NCBI GenBank assembly: GCA_000310025.1
Contig: FN649755.1
Location: 2,977,144 to 3,031,280 of the forward strand
Length of the DNA stretch: 54,137 nt
Origin: Ectocarpus siliculosus
Lineage: Eukaryota > Sar > Phaeophyceae > Ectocarpales > Ectocarpaceae
Direction: 5' to 3'
A program made the translations under genes and the position numbers. This document shows positions 1 to 10,379 of the stretch, one piece after another (positions within the stretch are counted from its first letter, which is position 1; each line of letters begins with the position of its first letter). The notes under the pieces are model-generated. The model had not been told where the DNA came from, did not search any database, and was given only the letters and a program-made list of their open reading frames with translations.

Positions 1-3000
1 GTGGAGAGCACCATCAAAGCCGTGTACAGCAGACAGCATGTCGTGGTTCGCAGCCTGTCCGGTGTGCTGTGCCAAAGCTTTAGCGCCAGCAGAGAGCGTG
101 TGGCAGAGCCCGCAGGGGGCCGGAGGGGGCGCCGCAAAAAAAACACTCCCCCCTCGTCGTACAACTAATAATAATGCACTATGGGAGGGGGGGGTAGGGG
201 GAGAGGGGGAAAGAGTGAGAGAGCTGTGGGGTTTGTTTCTTATTCGACACACTCCCCCGTAAACCCTCGTTTCTTATGTAGTAGGGCAGCGGTCGCCGCT
301 GTGTTTCTTATTGAGACATTTCTTGTTGTGTGACCCAGATTGAGCTATGTTTCTTAACCCTATTTTCTTGTTTTTCGTGAAAAAGTGAGCCTCAATTTCT
401 TAACAAAATATTTCGTAACTAACTGCGCGCGCCAACTGTATGCACCCAAACGATGTACATTTTGTGTGGTTGCTGACACGTTCGCCCTACTAACTGAAGG
501 CAAGGACCGCAAGAGGAAAAGCTGCATTCCTCTTGTTGTGTGACCGGGCTCGTGCGTCAAACGTGACGGTACCGTGCAGTCTAAGCCACATCCAGTCAAA
601 CAGACGACTGCTGCTGTATGAGTAGACTGCTGTGGTGCATATATATATATATATGGACGTGGCGAGAAAAAAAAAGGTACACGGACTCCCTCGGGAGTGA
701 TGAGAGCTGGTTTGGTGCATGGAATAAGGTGTACGGTATCTAGTAGGCCAGCCCTCAACTGTGCGTGCGGCAGCGAAAATATGCGAGCGAGCAGCAGCAA
801 CTGTTGTACATGTCACACGAATACCTCTTTCGTAGACAAGGGCGAAACGGCGGCAGCTGTATCTAGTCTCTGTAGTCTAAGTCTCTGCAGCTTTTTTCGA
901 TATATTTTCGAAAGATCCATCGCTGCTGTCTGAAGGGTATGACACAACACTATCCGGAAGACCCCTTCTCCCACATCTCTTTTCCTTCTTCGTCCATATC
1001 TACTTTCAGCCACACAGACACGAGAGTAGCAGGCGGAGTGCGAGACAGCGACCACCCCAGCATATAACCACAACGCGGTGAGCAGTACTGTGGGTCACTT
1101 GTGTACTGTAGTCGCCGATTGAAATGCATCATCATCCGACGTGAAAAATCTCCAGGCAGGTTTCGAGTGGAGACCACCGAATGAAGTAAAGGTTTCAGCG
1201 AGGAGGGGGGTTTCCTGGAGCTGGAGCAACAGATCAATGAGGGTAGACGAAAGCCAGCCCAGGGTACGCTCTTCATCGGAGACTCCCTACTACGCTAGCC
1301 TGATAATCCGAGCTATGAGTACCTCCTGCCCGTGGTCAGAGAATCTCACACACGACCGGGGCTATCCACGCATGCATGTAGTGGTGAATCGGCTTGTAGC
1401 AAAGATTGATTGTTATTTTCGCGACAATGTTCGCGCAGCAATTCCTTGTACAGAAATCAGTACCTGGTTGTGGATAGACTATCGGTTGGTCTACACGTGT
1501 AGACTACATGTACAGTCCAGGGGATACCTCTAGGCGCGGGCCTTTACGTTGCTCTCGAGCTCTACCGGGGCGTGCTAAATAGTCGCACCCCAAAGCAGCA
1601 GGTGGGGTGCTGGTACCTGCGGCAAGTTGCACCTTCCATGCGATTTTGGGTACGCGACCATCAAGTACCGTTGGCACATTGCGTATCTATCGGCAGTAGG
1701 ACTGGAATTGGTAGTACATGCATGCATACACTTGACACACCAACAGAGAGGAACGGTATCTCAGTTGTACTGGCATGCCACAGAGAGGAGACAGCAGCAG
1801 CGACTCCGACACACTCATATCGAACGTCCAACAACCTTTGAATAATTGCCCCGGATCTCCACATTTATTTGTCGGAGGTGTCGGTTGTCTTCTGATGAAT
1901 GACAAAAAGAAAAGTTGTACCGCACACAGCCTAACTAACTTGGCCTCACACACAATTTCACCGTCCTTGTCAGTTTGCACACAATCATCAGGCGTACGCA
2001 TACATACTGATACACAACCACATTAGGGTTGAAGCGGGAACTATTTTCATGTCAATGATCGTGTGCTTCAATTGTTCTGGAATGCATGCAGTTTGTATGT
2101 ATGCATACGGTAAAATTGCTGCTGCACGTTTCTGTTAAAAAAGCATCACAGATCACAGGGATTCACAGCCGTGCAACTTTTTGACTTATTATATGTGTAC
2201 ATTGAAAACCACCAACTACCGCAGCAGCAAATGTCTGTAGGATTCATACGGGTTACCTAGCTAGTCAATACAAAAAAAGGGTATGTGCAGTACTGTAGTT
2301 AGACGTAATTCACGGCGCAGAATGTCAGTTTGAGAGTTCCACGCAACACGAACGAACGACCTGAATAGCTTCGCGTCAACTCCTCCACGGACTACCAGAT
2401 GGCAGCTACTACGTGGTGTCATTCGTTGAGTGATTTTCTTTATCTATTTAGCACTCTTTTGCTGTGCGAAATTCACCCTTGACCTCGATGCATGCCGGTT
2501 GCAACAGAACCGCGCTCCTTTCGTAAATATGTCGCACAAGCACAGTTCTACTAATAATTAGTATCTACCGCACACGCGAGATGGTTGATTTCGTGTGGTT
2601 TCGCCCACAAAAGCACACAATAGTTAGTTGCGACTACGAAGTTACACTCAACCAATTATCATTGAATTGCTTCTTATTATGCATATTTGCACGAAAAATA
2701 TCCGCATCTTGTTGCATGCATATGTATGCGTGCATACCATCTATCACACACACACATACATCATCTGTCTTCCTCGCAATTCCGGCCGACCCTTTTAGAA
2801 GTACTGCTGTACATATTTTCCAAATGCATACAAGTACCTCCCGAGCGCGCCGCACGCCATCTCTGCTACAAAGTCTGCGTACAGCTCACGACAGGTCAAC
2901 CATGGGTATCCTGAGATGCCCTTCCGAGCATGTAGTGGCCAATCAATCGTGCCACGGACTATTGTTTCAAAATGGTTTTTGACATCCATCGATGCAACAG

Positions 3001-4560
3001 AAGCCCCAAGTAGATTATTTGCGAACCCACTCCTTCCCCATCCCTCCCTTTCCCTTCAGACACTAATATTCCTCTACACACCCACCTTCTCCAACCAACC
3101 CATCCCCCGCTATCCTCAATGGCTGTAATTTATTTTTGCATCGATCGCGCTTCGGGGTGACCAATGAAAAGACGTCAGCCTCCGTGTGCGGCTGAAAACA
3201 TTAAATGCTTTTAAAGCCGAGGCCATGAACCTGGGGCCCCGTGAGGGGGTAGGCAAAGCTGCCCCCTAGGCCGACTGAAGTCAGAAACGGCGGTACCATC
3301 AGAAGAATACTCTACGCTTTACCAAGACTGCTACTTTGCACTCGTATTGGTTTCGAACCCCTTCGCACGTTGATGCTGCTTTCATGCTCTTCCTTGCTAC
3401 TGCTGCCGTACGTACGTAGCACGTTTTTCTTGGGAATTCTTATCTCCTCCAGTGTTTTTTGGTTTCTCCATACTTGAGACCACTGTACAGTATGACAAAC
3501 CAATCCATCACCTCCACAAAAAACAGTCTGGGATAGACTAGCAATGTGGCGTCAGTGGAAACTGCCTGTGTTTCTACGATTCCCCGAACAGCCTAAAGCG
3601 ATATCCCACCACTGGGTACCTGCCATGCGAGAAGGCGCTTTCCCGCATACACAACGCGAACACGAACGAATGTGCCGGGAATTTATCGCGGTTGTCGTCA
3701 TTACTTCCAGCATACCATCAGTGTCTCGCCCGAAGGACTGCCCAAGCAAAGAAAGAAAGTACACATGTTGTACGGAAAAAGACCTAGGCAGTGGTCTACC
3801 GCGCCCGACCTCCTCGAGGCGGTGCAACCAACCACCGCACCATCGACTAGAATCGACTAAGTTGGGGTCGTGGGCCTCCCGTCACCGCTGCGTGCCCGCG
3901 CGACGCCGACCGTCGAAACACGTTTGACTTGTAGTGGCTTTTTCTGCATCGGTTTGCACCCAACCCCCCGGTTCCGCGCCCGCCTCAACAACCCGTCGGC
4001 CACTTGTTTTCCAAACGCGGCCCCATTGTGCTAAAGGTTTTCGAAGGTCAAGACCTTATTTTGTCGGCAACGCGTGCAGTGATACGTAAGGGAGTAACAC
4101 GCGATGAAGTTACTGCCCGACGTCGCCTCCGACATTCGAACATAGTTCGCTCGAGAAGGAACTTGTAGGGTTTCCAATTTTTGAAGGGTTTCTGAAATTC
4201 CGCTCGGTGGGCTGTTTTTGGCCGTTGTGAATATTGTCATCCCACACACGCTCAACTAAAGCAACGGCATGCGGACACACCAGGGCGGCATAAGGAGGGA
4301 GACCGCACGGGGTTTTCATTGATTCGTTTGTGCTTGTTTCGTGCGTATACAAAAGGGGGTGTTTCAAACTTGGGTGGTGTTTTTTCTTGAGTACAAAACG
4401 TTCGTCTGCACGGTCAACGACGGCGGCTGACTAGACTACACACACGATAGGGCCAGCACACCTCCAAAAATGAAATGGAGAATTATGGACGAAAACATGG
4501 TCTACTGCTGCATGCCTTACGTCTCTCGTCATAATCACAGCCACGAGAGAAGTGAGATCC
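1..4560. other. gene-poor 5' region
   Basis: I find no coding exon here that I can support. Short open frames on both strands lack recognisable domains. Visible elements are an AT dinucleotide run near 640-655, CA-rich stretches near 2743-2760, and a stretch at about 230-410 (see its own entry) that resembles 44584-44755. Exons of a poorly conserved gene cannot be excluded. Confidence 0.4.
230..410 (+). repeat. dispersed repeat, copy 1 (rich in GTTTCTTATT)
   Basis: This stretch has several matching blocks, in the same order, with 44584-44755. They are GTTTCTTATTNGACACNCTCCCCC, then a TTTCTT-rich spacer, then a TGAAAAGTGAGCCT-like block followed by TTCTNANAACA. The match is diverged and I cannot define the ends. 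It is probably an old interspersed repeat of unknown class. Confidence 0.4.
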
Positions 4561-4576
4561 CTGAACTGTTGTCATC

Positions 4577-4735
4577 CAGGGCATTGTCGTGCATGTGTGT
4601 TCCTGTGTCAAGACCGCGACTAGTGGTATGAATCTGATGTCACCCCGCAGGGTATTGTTGTGCATGTTTGTAACTCCCGACTGTAGTAGTGCACTCGCTG
4701 TCAACCCGCAGGGCATTATTGTGCATGTATCAAGA
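4577..4735 (+). repeat. three degenerate 61-71 bp repeats upstream of the beta-helix gene
   Basis: The motif CAGGGCATTGTNGTGCATGT recurs at 4577, 4648 and 4709, with spacings of 71 and 61 bp. The array ends about 50 bp before the ATG at 4783, so it lies in the presumed promoter or 5' UTR of that gene. No TATA-like element stands out. Confidence 0.5.
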
Positions 4736-4782
4736 GCACCCCATCCACCCACCCAACGTTCTATCGCCTCTCCAGGAACAAA

Positions 4783-5832
4783 ATGTACACCAAAGGGCTC
4801 TCATCGCTCGCGCTTCTCCTGATGCCGGGTACCTGCCATGGCTTGATCGAGACGTGCGACGACCTCCTGGCGGCGTTCGAGCAGACCCAGACCGAGGACG
4901 TAGTCGTCGAGATGCACCCGTTCGCCGACATCGAGTGCGACACCTTCACGAACATGACCATGACGTCGAACACCCTGACGGTGAGCTCGAGCGAAAACGT
5001 CGACAACTTCTTCGGCAGCAGCAGCCTCGTGAACGTCAGGCTGGACGTGACGAACGGAGCGTAGCTGTTCTGGGAGACCAACGTGATCTTCGAGGGGGAC
5101 GAGGAGGCGGAGCTCATGGTCGACGGAGGGGCCGTGTACGTCGGCGAGGGCTCCACCGTGCGCTTCCTCAACGACGTCCAGATGCGGGACGTCGTCATCA
5201 TCAACGAACGCGACGAGGACTCCGACTTCGCCTCCTTCGTCCGCAGCGGCGGCTGCGTGTGGACCGCGGGTTACTTCCGGGTCGACGGGGAGGCGACGTT
5301 CACCGGCTGCGACATCATCGGGGCCGGGGAGAGCCCCCCCGGGCCGGGAGGAGCCGTGTACGTCGGAGAGACGGGCTCGGTCCTGTTCAACGAGGGGGTG
5401 ACCATCACCGAGACGAGTATCACCGACGACTTCGGCGGCAAGGGGGGCGGCATCTACAACCTCGGCAAGGTCAACATCAAGGGGGACTCCCGCTTCGAGG
5501 AGATCTCGGCGAGCGCCGGGGTCGCCATCTACAACGGCGAAGGCGCGACCTTCAACTTCAGGAACGGCGCCGGGGCCTTCTTCAGGGACTTGAACAACCG
5601 TGACTCCGAGGGAAGCGCTCTGGTTAACCTCGGGTTCTTTAAGTTCTCCGGGCCGGCTTTCTTCTTTGATGCGGAGTTGCCGGTGATCGTGGCCATGGAC
5701 AACAGCGAGACCATCCTCTCGGAGGACTCGGCATTCTGGACGTGGGACGAAAGCCCAGGAGACGCGCTGACCGTTAACGAGGGGGCGGACTTTACGCTTC
5801 CCGACTCGGTGACCTTCGTTGGCTTTGATTAA
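4783..5832 (+). CDS. secreted right-handed beta-helix (pectin-lyase-fold-like) protein, with an internal TAG
   Basis: I recognise the fold, not a specific enzyme. The ATG at 4783 opens a hydrophobic signal-peptide-like start (MYTKGLSSLALLLMPGTCHG), so the product is probably secreted or cell-wall located. The frame runs about 94 codons to a TAG at 5062-5064, then continues in the same frame from 5065 to the TAA ending at 5832, about 350 codons in all. Both halves are rich in D/E/G/V and the second has regularly spaced beta-helix turns: GGAVYVGEGSTV, GGCVW, GGAVYVGETGSV, GGGIYNLGKVNIKG and GVAIYNGEGATF. Similar short GG-x-[VI]-[YW] ladders occur in POMP/pectin-lyase-like repeats. The protein-like quality on both sides of the TAG suggests a recent single-base lesion, a sequencing error (GAG to TAG is one change) or readthrough. 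No catalytic residues can be assigned. The codons are strongly GC-rich, unlike the flanks. Confidence 0.75.
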
Positions 5833-6125
5833 CAACAACCTGACTGCAACATTAAAGGAGATGATGTTGGCAGGGTGGAACGTTTCGACTGCCATGACTG
5901 TCGTGACTTTAGTTGGCTTTGAGTTACAAGAACCTGCTAGAGGAGATCACGCGATTTCAGTTTGCGATATGGCGCGGACGTTACGCTTCCCAACTGCTTG
6001 ACTTTCGTTGGACTTGAGACTTGAGAAACAACCTGCTTTTTTTCAATACTTCCCCGACTGACTGCCGTTAGCTTTGAATAACAACCTCGCTGCCAGAAGA
6101 GGACGTTGACAGGGTGGACAGACCC
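5782..6125 (+). repeat. degenerate tandem copies of the beta-helix gene 3' end
   Basis: The last 60 bp of the coding sequence with its stop (5782-5845, GCGGACTTTACGCTTCCCGA and on through TTGGCTTTGATTAACAACAACCTG) reappears at about 5971-6032 with substitutions. Further partial copies of the TTGGCTTTGA-TTAACAAC block lie near 5910-5930 and 6065-6090. The GATGTTGGCAGGGTGGA motif at about 5863 recurs near 6103. The period is roughly 190 bp. These are non-coding relics, probably from unequal exchange. Confidence 0.6.
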
Positions 6126-6129
6126 CAAG

Positions 6130-6940
6130 GTTCGAGGAAGGTGATGCTGTCACGGTGCCCGTACCCTTGGTGGACGCTGCTGTAACATACTGTGCTTGAT
6201 CGTATCTGGGTCAATATGCCCTACTGCGTGGTACCAAACGGCGGTGAAGTGCTGTGCATTTGTAGGTGTCTAGAAGGAAGTGTCTAGAAGGAAGGACAGT
6301 TTATATCGTCAGGAGAAGGAGTGTAGCGTGGCAAGACAACCGTTACGCGTTTCGACAGCGGGCGGACGCAGCAGAATTCAGCAGTGTGAAAGTATTTGTA
6401 CCCGTTTGAAATATTTTCGGTGGATTGTCGAAGGGGATTTGTTGGGAGTCTTTGCAGTGAACGGGGGGGAGAACCTGCGGGGCTTTGGTTGATGGCACAT
6501 CCTTGGCAATTTTGTGCAGAGCACATCGCACCCGCCTGACATTCGTGTGCCGCACTCTTGTGTCTGTGTACATATAGTCGGTAAACTTTGTCCGGGCGCA
6601 CGCCCAAGGCAGCACGGGAAACGGCATGACATTAGCAAAAGAAGTGTAACGTAGATGAAGCTCTAGGTAGCGGCCAAGATAGAGAAGTATATACATAGAT
6701 TGGAAGACTACGTGTAACGGATCTGACGTGATCCTACCCTACGTGAATCGCATGAACGAGAATGACGGATTTTATGATGTGAGCGAGCGTTCGAACGCCG
6801 CTACTCAACCAATCAACACCTATATTTTGATATTGTTTGGGAGCGGTAGCTCGTCAGTGGCCGAAACCGCTGTTGAGAGAGTGAGAGACATGCGGCAGGC
6901 ACCACCATCGTCATGTAACATGTCCATCAACACTTGTCAT
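6130..6940. other. no recognisable gene
   Basis: No exon, repeat or RNA signature that I can support was seen in this stretch; the short open frames on both strands look random. Confidence 0.4.
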
Positions 6941-6995
6941 ACGCGTATCCCCCAGAGGTCCCGTGGACAGTATGCTCCACCGAGCACCCCAAACA
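6941..6995 (-). repeat. isolated terminal fragment of the copia LTR
   Basis: Read on the minus strand this begins TGTTTGGGGTGCTCGG and runs through the CCTCTGGGGGATACGCG block. It matches the first 55 bp of the copia LTRs at 17671 and 20633 and ends exactly at the LTR terminus. It is the same kind of fragment as the inverted copy at 17862-17928. Confidence 0.65.
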
Positions 6996-6997
6996 GA

Positions 6998-7480
6998 TAC
7001 TCCTCTAAGGTCTCTAGAGGTCTCACAGAAGGGAAAAAAAAAATGTGGAAAACTTAGAGGAATGGATGAATGATCACTTTCAGTCCGAAGGCTTGAACCA
7101 CGCACGTTTTTGAACCGAACGCCCGAGACGCGAGAAATCACCCCATCGGCCATCCTGCACTACTTTAGAACCCCCCGTAAGTTTCAGGTTGTGCCTTATG
7201 CGTTGACGGTTGGCCGTGTCGGTGACCGACACTCTCAAGTGCATGCAGCAGGTGCTGCCGACACCAAACTGCTCCGATCTCGATCGATTTGTGCCTAAAC
7301 GTTGTCTGTCCTCCACCAATTTGAAGCCACCAATCTACAGCTGGGTTGACAAGTCCTTCGAGGCTGGGATAGCTGTGTGCCTACTAATTTTGCCTGCCAA
7401 CGAGAGGTTCGGGCCACACCGCTGCAACCTCCCGACCAAGGAAGTAGTATGTTCCCCGCAAAACGACGGTTTCAACTTAT
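6998..7480 (+). repeat. dispersed repeat of about 480 bp, copy 1
   Basis: It aligns in the same orientation with 47226-47768. Shared landmarks in order are CCTCTAAG then GTCTCTAGAGGTC, GAATGATCAC, ACCACGCACGTTTTTGA, the CATCGGCC block, ATCGATTTGTNCCT, ACAAGTCCTTCGA, TTTTGCCTGCCAACGAGAGG, and TTCCCCGCAAAACGACGG at the end. Internal substitutions and small gaps break all frames, so I see no coding capacity. The class is unknown. Confidence 0.7.
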
Positions 7481-7696
7481 TTTTCACGCGTGCAAGGGCG
7501 CACAGAAAAGTCCCGCACACCTTATCCCCCCCACCCCCCCCCCCACCGGGTCTCCCTACAGTTTACCCAAATGATCCATGGGACTCCCATGGGTCACCCG
7601 TGGGCGGCCAATGAGAGCCCTTCAACCGAGCCAGTGTATGCATGCTCCTGAACAATAGAGTAACTGCTTCGGAACGGGCGATATAGCGGCCAATAA

Positions 7697-7731
7697 CCCT
7701 AATGCTAACCGTAACCCTAGCCCTAAGCCCA
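7697..7731 (+). repeat. degenerate interstitial telomere-like repeats
   Basis: A short run of CCCTAA-like units (AACCCTAATGCTAACCG, then TAACCCTAGCCCTAAGCCC) resembles the plant/stramenopile telomere repeat TTTAGGG read on the other strand. It is only about five imperfect units, which fits an interstitial relic rather than a chromosome end. Confidence 0.4.
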
Positions 7732-7740
7732 CACGTTACG

Positions 7741-7910
7741 TGCTAGGTTGGCGCTGGTGGCTAAGTTCTAGGTTGATATGCCGGTGGCTAAGTTCTAGGT
7801 TGAAGCGCCCATGGGCGGCCCATGGGCGGCCCGTGGGTGTCCCATGGGGTGTCCCATGGGGTGTCCCATGGGGTGTCCCATGGGCAATTTCATGGGTGTC
7901 CCATGGGCTG
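7741..7910 (+). repeat. two minisatellites: 28-bp GGTGGCTAAGTTCTAGGTTG and 12-bp GTGTCCCATGGG
   Basis: GGTGGCTAAGTTCTAGGTTG occurs twice (near 7755 and 7783) and is followed by CCATGGGCGGCC units. Next come four perfect 12-bp GTGTCCCATGGG units (about 7838-7885) and a diverged fifth. Each unit contains the palindrome CCATGG. Related CCATGGG motifs occur at 7578-7612. The open frame across it (Gly-Val-Pro-Trp repeats) follows from the 12-bp period and is not evidence of a gene. Confidence 0.75.
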
Positions 7911-7984
7911 TTTAACAAAACTGTCAGTAGTTGTAGAGACTGCCCATAAGGTCCTGTGATGAAGACTCACTTGTAGTACCATTA

Positions 7985-8545
7985 ACGACGGAGTTTTCTC
8001 CCCCGGGGAGGGGATCGTTTTTTTTTCTGAAACCAACCCCCCACGGAGAAATTGACGTACCGCGGGGGGGTAGTTTTTTTTTTCACGCTACCCCGGGGGG
8101 AAGCCCCCCCCCAGGGGGTTGTGGAAAAATGAAAACGATTATTTTTTTCCCTTTGTGCACAAGGTTTTGTCGGCATGCTATGGTACGTTTCAGCTGGACT
8201 CCAGGGATGAAAAATGCACGAATATGACCAAAAAGCGAAAGAATTTCACCCATAAAACAACGGAGGGCCAAGTGACAAACGGTGCACCTAAAACTCGCTC
8301 GAAGCGCAGATCTGCAAATGAATTTTCCGTCCCATATAATGATTTTTATATACATCCCCCCCGGGGAGAACACGTGGGAAAACTGGTACCCCGGGCGGAA
8401 ATTGAAATACCCAGTGAGATTTTTTTTATTGTTGAAAACGATCTTCCCCGGGGCTAAATCAAAGAAACCATGCTTCCAGGCCGAAAAGGTCAAGGGGGGG
8501 GGGGAACTTTACTACGGGGGGGAAACTCCGTCGTTTACGGTATTT
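7985..8545. other. homopolymer-rich stretch, possibly low-quality sequence
   Basis: Unusually many runs of C, G, T and A (for example at 8018-8032, 8064-8084, 8091-8118 and 8489-8526) resemble degraded read ends like those flanking the N run at 26344. It sits between a GAAGACTCACTT motif (7964) and the first 195-bp repeat, and that motif recurs close before the second repeat (8899). It may be an insertion or poor sequence. No gene seen. Confidence 0.4.
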
Positions 8546-8548
8546 TTA

Positions 8549-8745
8549 TCTCTTGGAACAGCGGAAGCGGTGCTTGCTGTTGCCTTGCTCTCAAAGGTAG
8601 ACTGAGCACAAAGAGGGAGGGCATGTTCCCTCTAAAAGGGGCCACAAAGGTCCTGTCCTCTGCTTTATCCTTCCGTCGGGAGTTACATCTCCCGCACTTG
8701 TCCTAGGGGAAATACTCCGCAAAACCACTCATACCATTCAAACCC
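8549..8745 (+). repeat. 195-bp direct repeat, copy 1
   Basis: It matches 8943-9140 in the same orientation, beginning ATCTCTTGGAACAGC and continuing through TGCTGTTGCCTTGCTCTCAA, GGTAGACTGAGCACA, AAGGTCCTGTCC and TACTCCGCAA. Copies are about 394 bp apart and roughly 85 percent alike by eye. I could not define a target duplication. Confidence 0.7.
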
Positions 8746-8942
8746 CATATCACTGCTGGCCCATCCTGGAGGTTCTCATACGTACGCAGATAATTCTTGA
8801 AATCTCGAATTTGACAACTGACTGTCGAATCCCAAAATTAAAGGATCGAGAGGATGATTGGGACCTCCAAAATATCGTAGTTATCTCTGAAGACCCTGAT
8901 GAAGACTCACTTACTTGTTGTTTAGGGTAACTCGTTGTTTAG

Positions 8943-9140
8943 GGTAATCTCTTGGAACAGCAGCACTTGCTGTTGCCTTGCTCTCAAAGGTAGACTGAGC
9001 ACAGAGAGGGAGGACATGTGCCCTCTAAAAAGGGGCCATAAAGGTCCTGTCCCCTGTTTTATCCTTCGTCGGGCGTTATATCTCTCGCACGTTTCCGCAG
9101 GGAATTACTCCGCAAGACCGTTAATACTTGCTAAAATTCA
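8943..9140 (+). repeat. 195-bp direct repeat, copy 2
   Basis: This is the partner of 8549-8745. Preceding it are GAAGACTCACTT (about 8899) and a doubled TTGTTTAGGGTAA. The layout could be a short non-autonomous LTR-type element or a simple segmental duplication. Confidence 0.7.
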
Positions 9141-9149
9141 AATCTCATG

Positions 9150-10179
9150 ACAACCACAGCAGTATATACTCTATAGTACATTTTCTCAATATGACGACAC
9201 AAATCATTTCCATCCTACATGCAGAGCGATAAAAATAGCAATGAACTAATAGCATCAGCAGAGGCGACCTGGGGTCCCGAGTAGCACACAGCGACATCCC
9301 CCCTGTATGGGTAACAGGCTCAACAAGACGATTTGGTGGTCATCTTGTGTGTCTGACTGCATTTCATACTGTTTTATTTCGGGAGCAAAAACCTAACCCT
9401 TGGCAGGATTGAAGCAAGGTATTTGCAAGGGTTAGATCTCCGTGTGGCATACTCATATCAAAAATTCAACTATACTCTACCTTCATCCATATTTACTACA
9501 CAACGGTGCACACCAAATCGGCCTGAAGCCTGGTACTGCGAGTATATCAGAGGTGGGCAACTGGGCGAAACGTCTGTTAAACGTTTTGTTCTGTTTCGTA
9601 CTCAACATAATGGTATCATCCTACGAGCACATCTCTCCATAACACAAACCGCGATTATTCAAGCACGAAAAAACAAGCACAAAGGCTTGCCCGCCCTACT
9701 TTAACTCTAAGTGCCCCTTTGGCACAGGTTTACGGGAGGCTTTTCGTTGACTGTAATGTACTTCTACGTCCGTGAGCGACTAGCTCGTTGGTTGCCTTGC
9801 AAGCACTGGGCCTCCCCAGCCATGCCGATATGCTGGTCTGCGCCGTCATCGAAACCCAAAAATCTCGACCGCCGACGCCCTCTTGTCTACTCACGGACGG
9901 CCAGATTGCCACAACTATCACAAAAAACGCTAAAACCAAGAAACCCGCGAAGACAACAACAAAACAAAGGAACACAACCCCGAAGCAAAATAGAGGCTGA
10001 CGCTCAGACTCCTCGGGAAGCTGAGCAGAACTACGAACAGGAAATTCTATCAGACACCAAAGTCTAAAAGGATTACCACTTAACGCAAGCGCTTCCATTC
10101 TCGGCCCCCCAGACAACATTTAAGTGATGCCGCGTGCATTCCTAAGCCAGGTGAATGTCCGTTCCTTGGTGAACAACAA
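9150..10179. other. region downstream of the anion-channel gene
   Basis: No exon is recognised here. The part next to 10180 may be the 3' UTR of the minus-strand gene. I see no clear poly(A) signal that I would stake a position on. Confidence 0.35.
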
Positions 10180-10379
10180 CTAAGGCGGCTCTTCCAGCAG
10201 GACCGAGAGAACCGGGTCGGGAGCGAAGAGAGATCCTGCTGCTGCTGCACAAAGAGTGCGCACGAACACCACCACCACCAACACGGTGGATCCTAGAGAC
10301 ATCACGAGGGCGAAAATAACCACTCCCTCGCTCGAAAGCTCCTCGGCGTACAAGATCGTCGCGACGGCAAATGTGGAGG
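10180..10379 (-). CDS. anion channel, terminal exon
   Basis: Entering after GGCGGAAG in phase 1, it continues WWAYSFP with SSTFAVATILYAEELSSEG and a last helix VVIFALVMSLGSTVLVVVVF, then RTL and a polar tail to TAG at 10180. The ATILYAEE after WWAYSFP spacing fits the family. Confidence 0.8.

Noticed and set aside
4801-5895. 364-codon minus-strand open frame opposite the beta-helix gene
   Set aside because: It mirrors the GC-rich codons of the plus-strand gene. The plus strand has the signal peptide and regular beta-helix motifs; the minus product is low-complexity.
7740-7949. Gly-Val-Pro-Trp repeat protein
   Set aside because: A direct consequence of a 12-bp minisatellite; no start context, domain or conserved flank.
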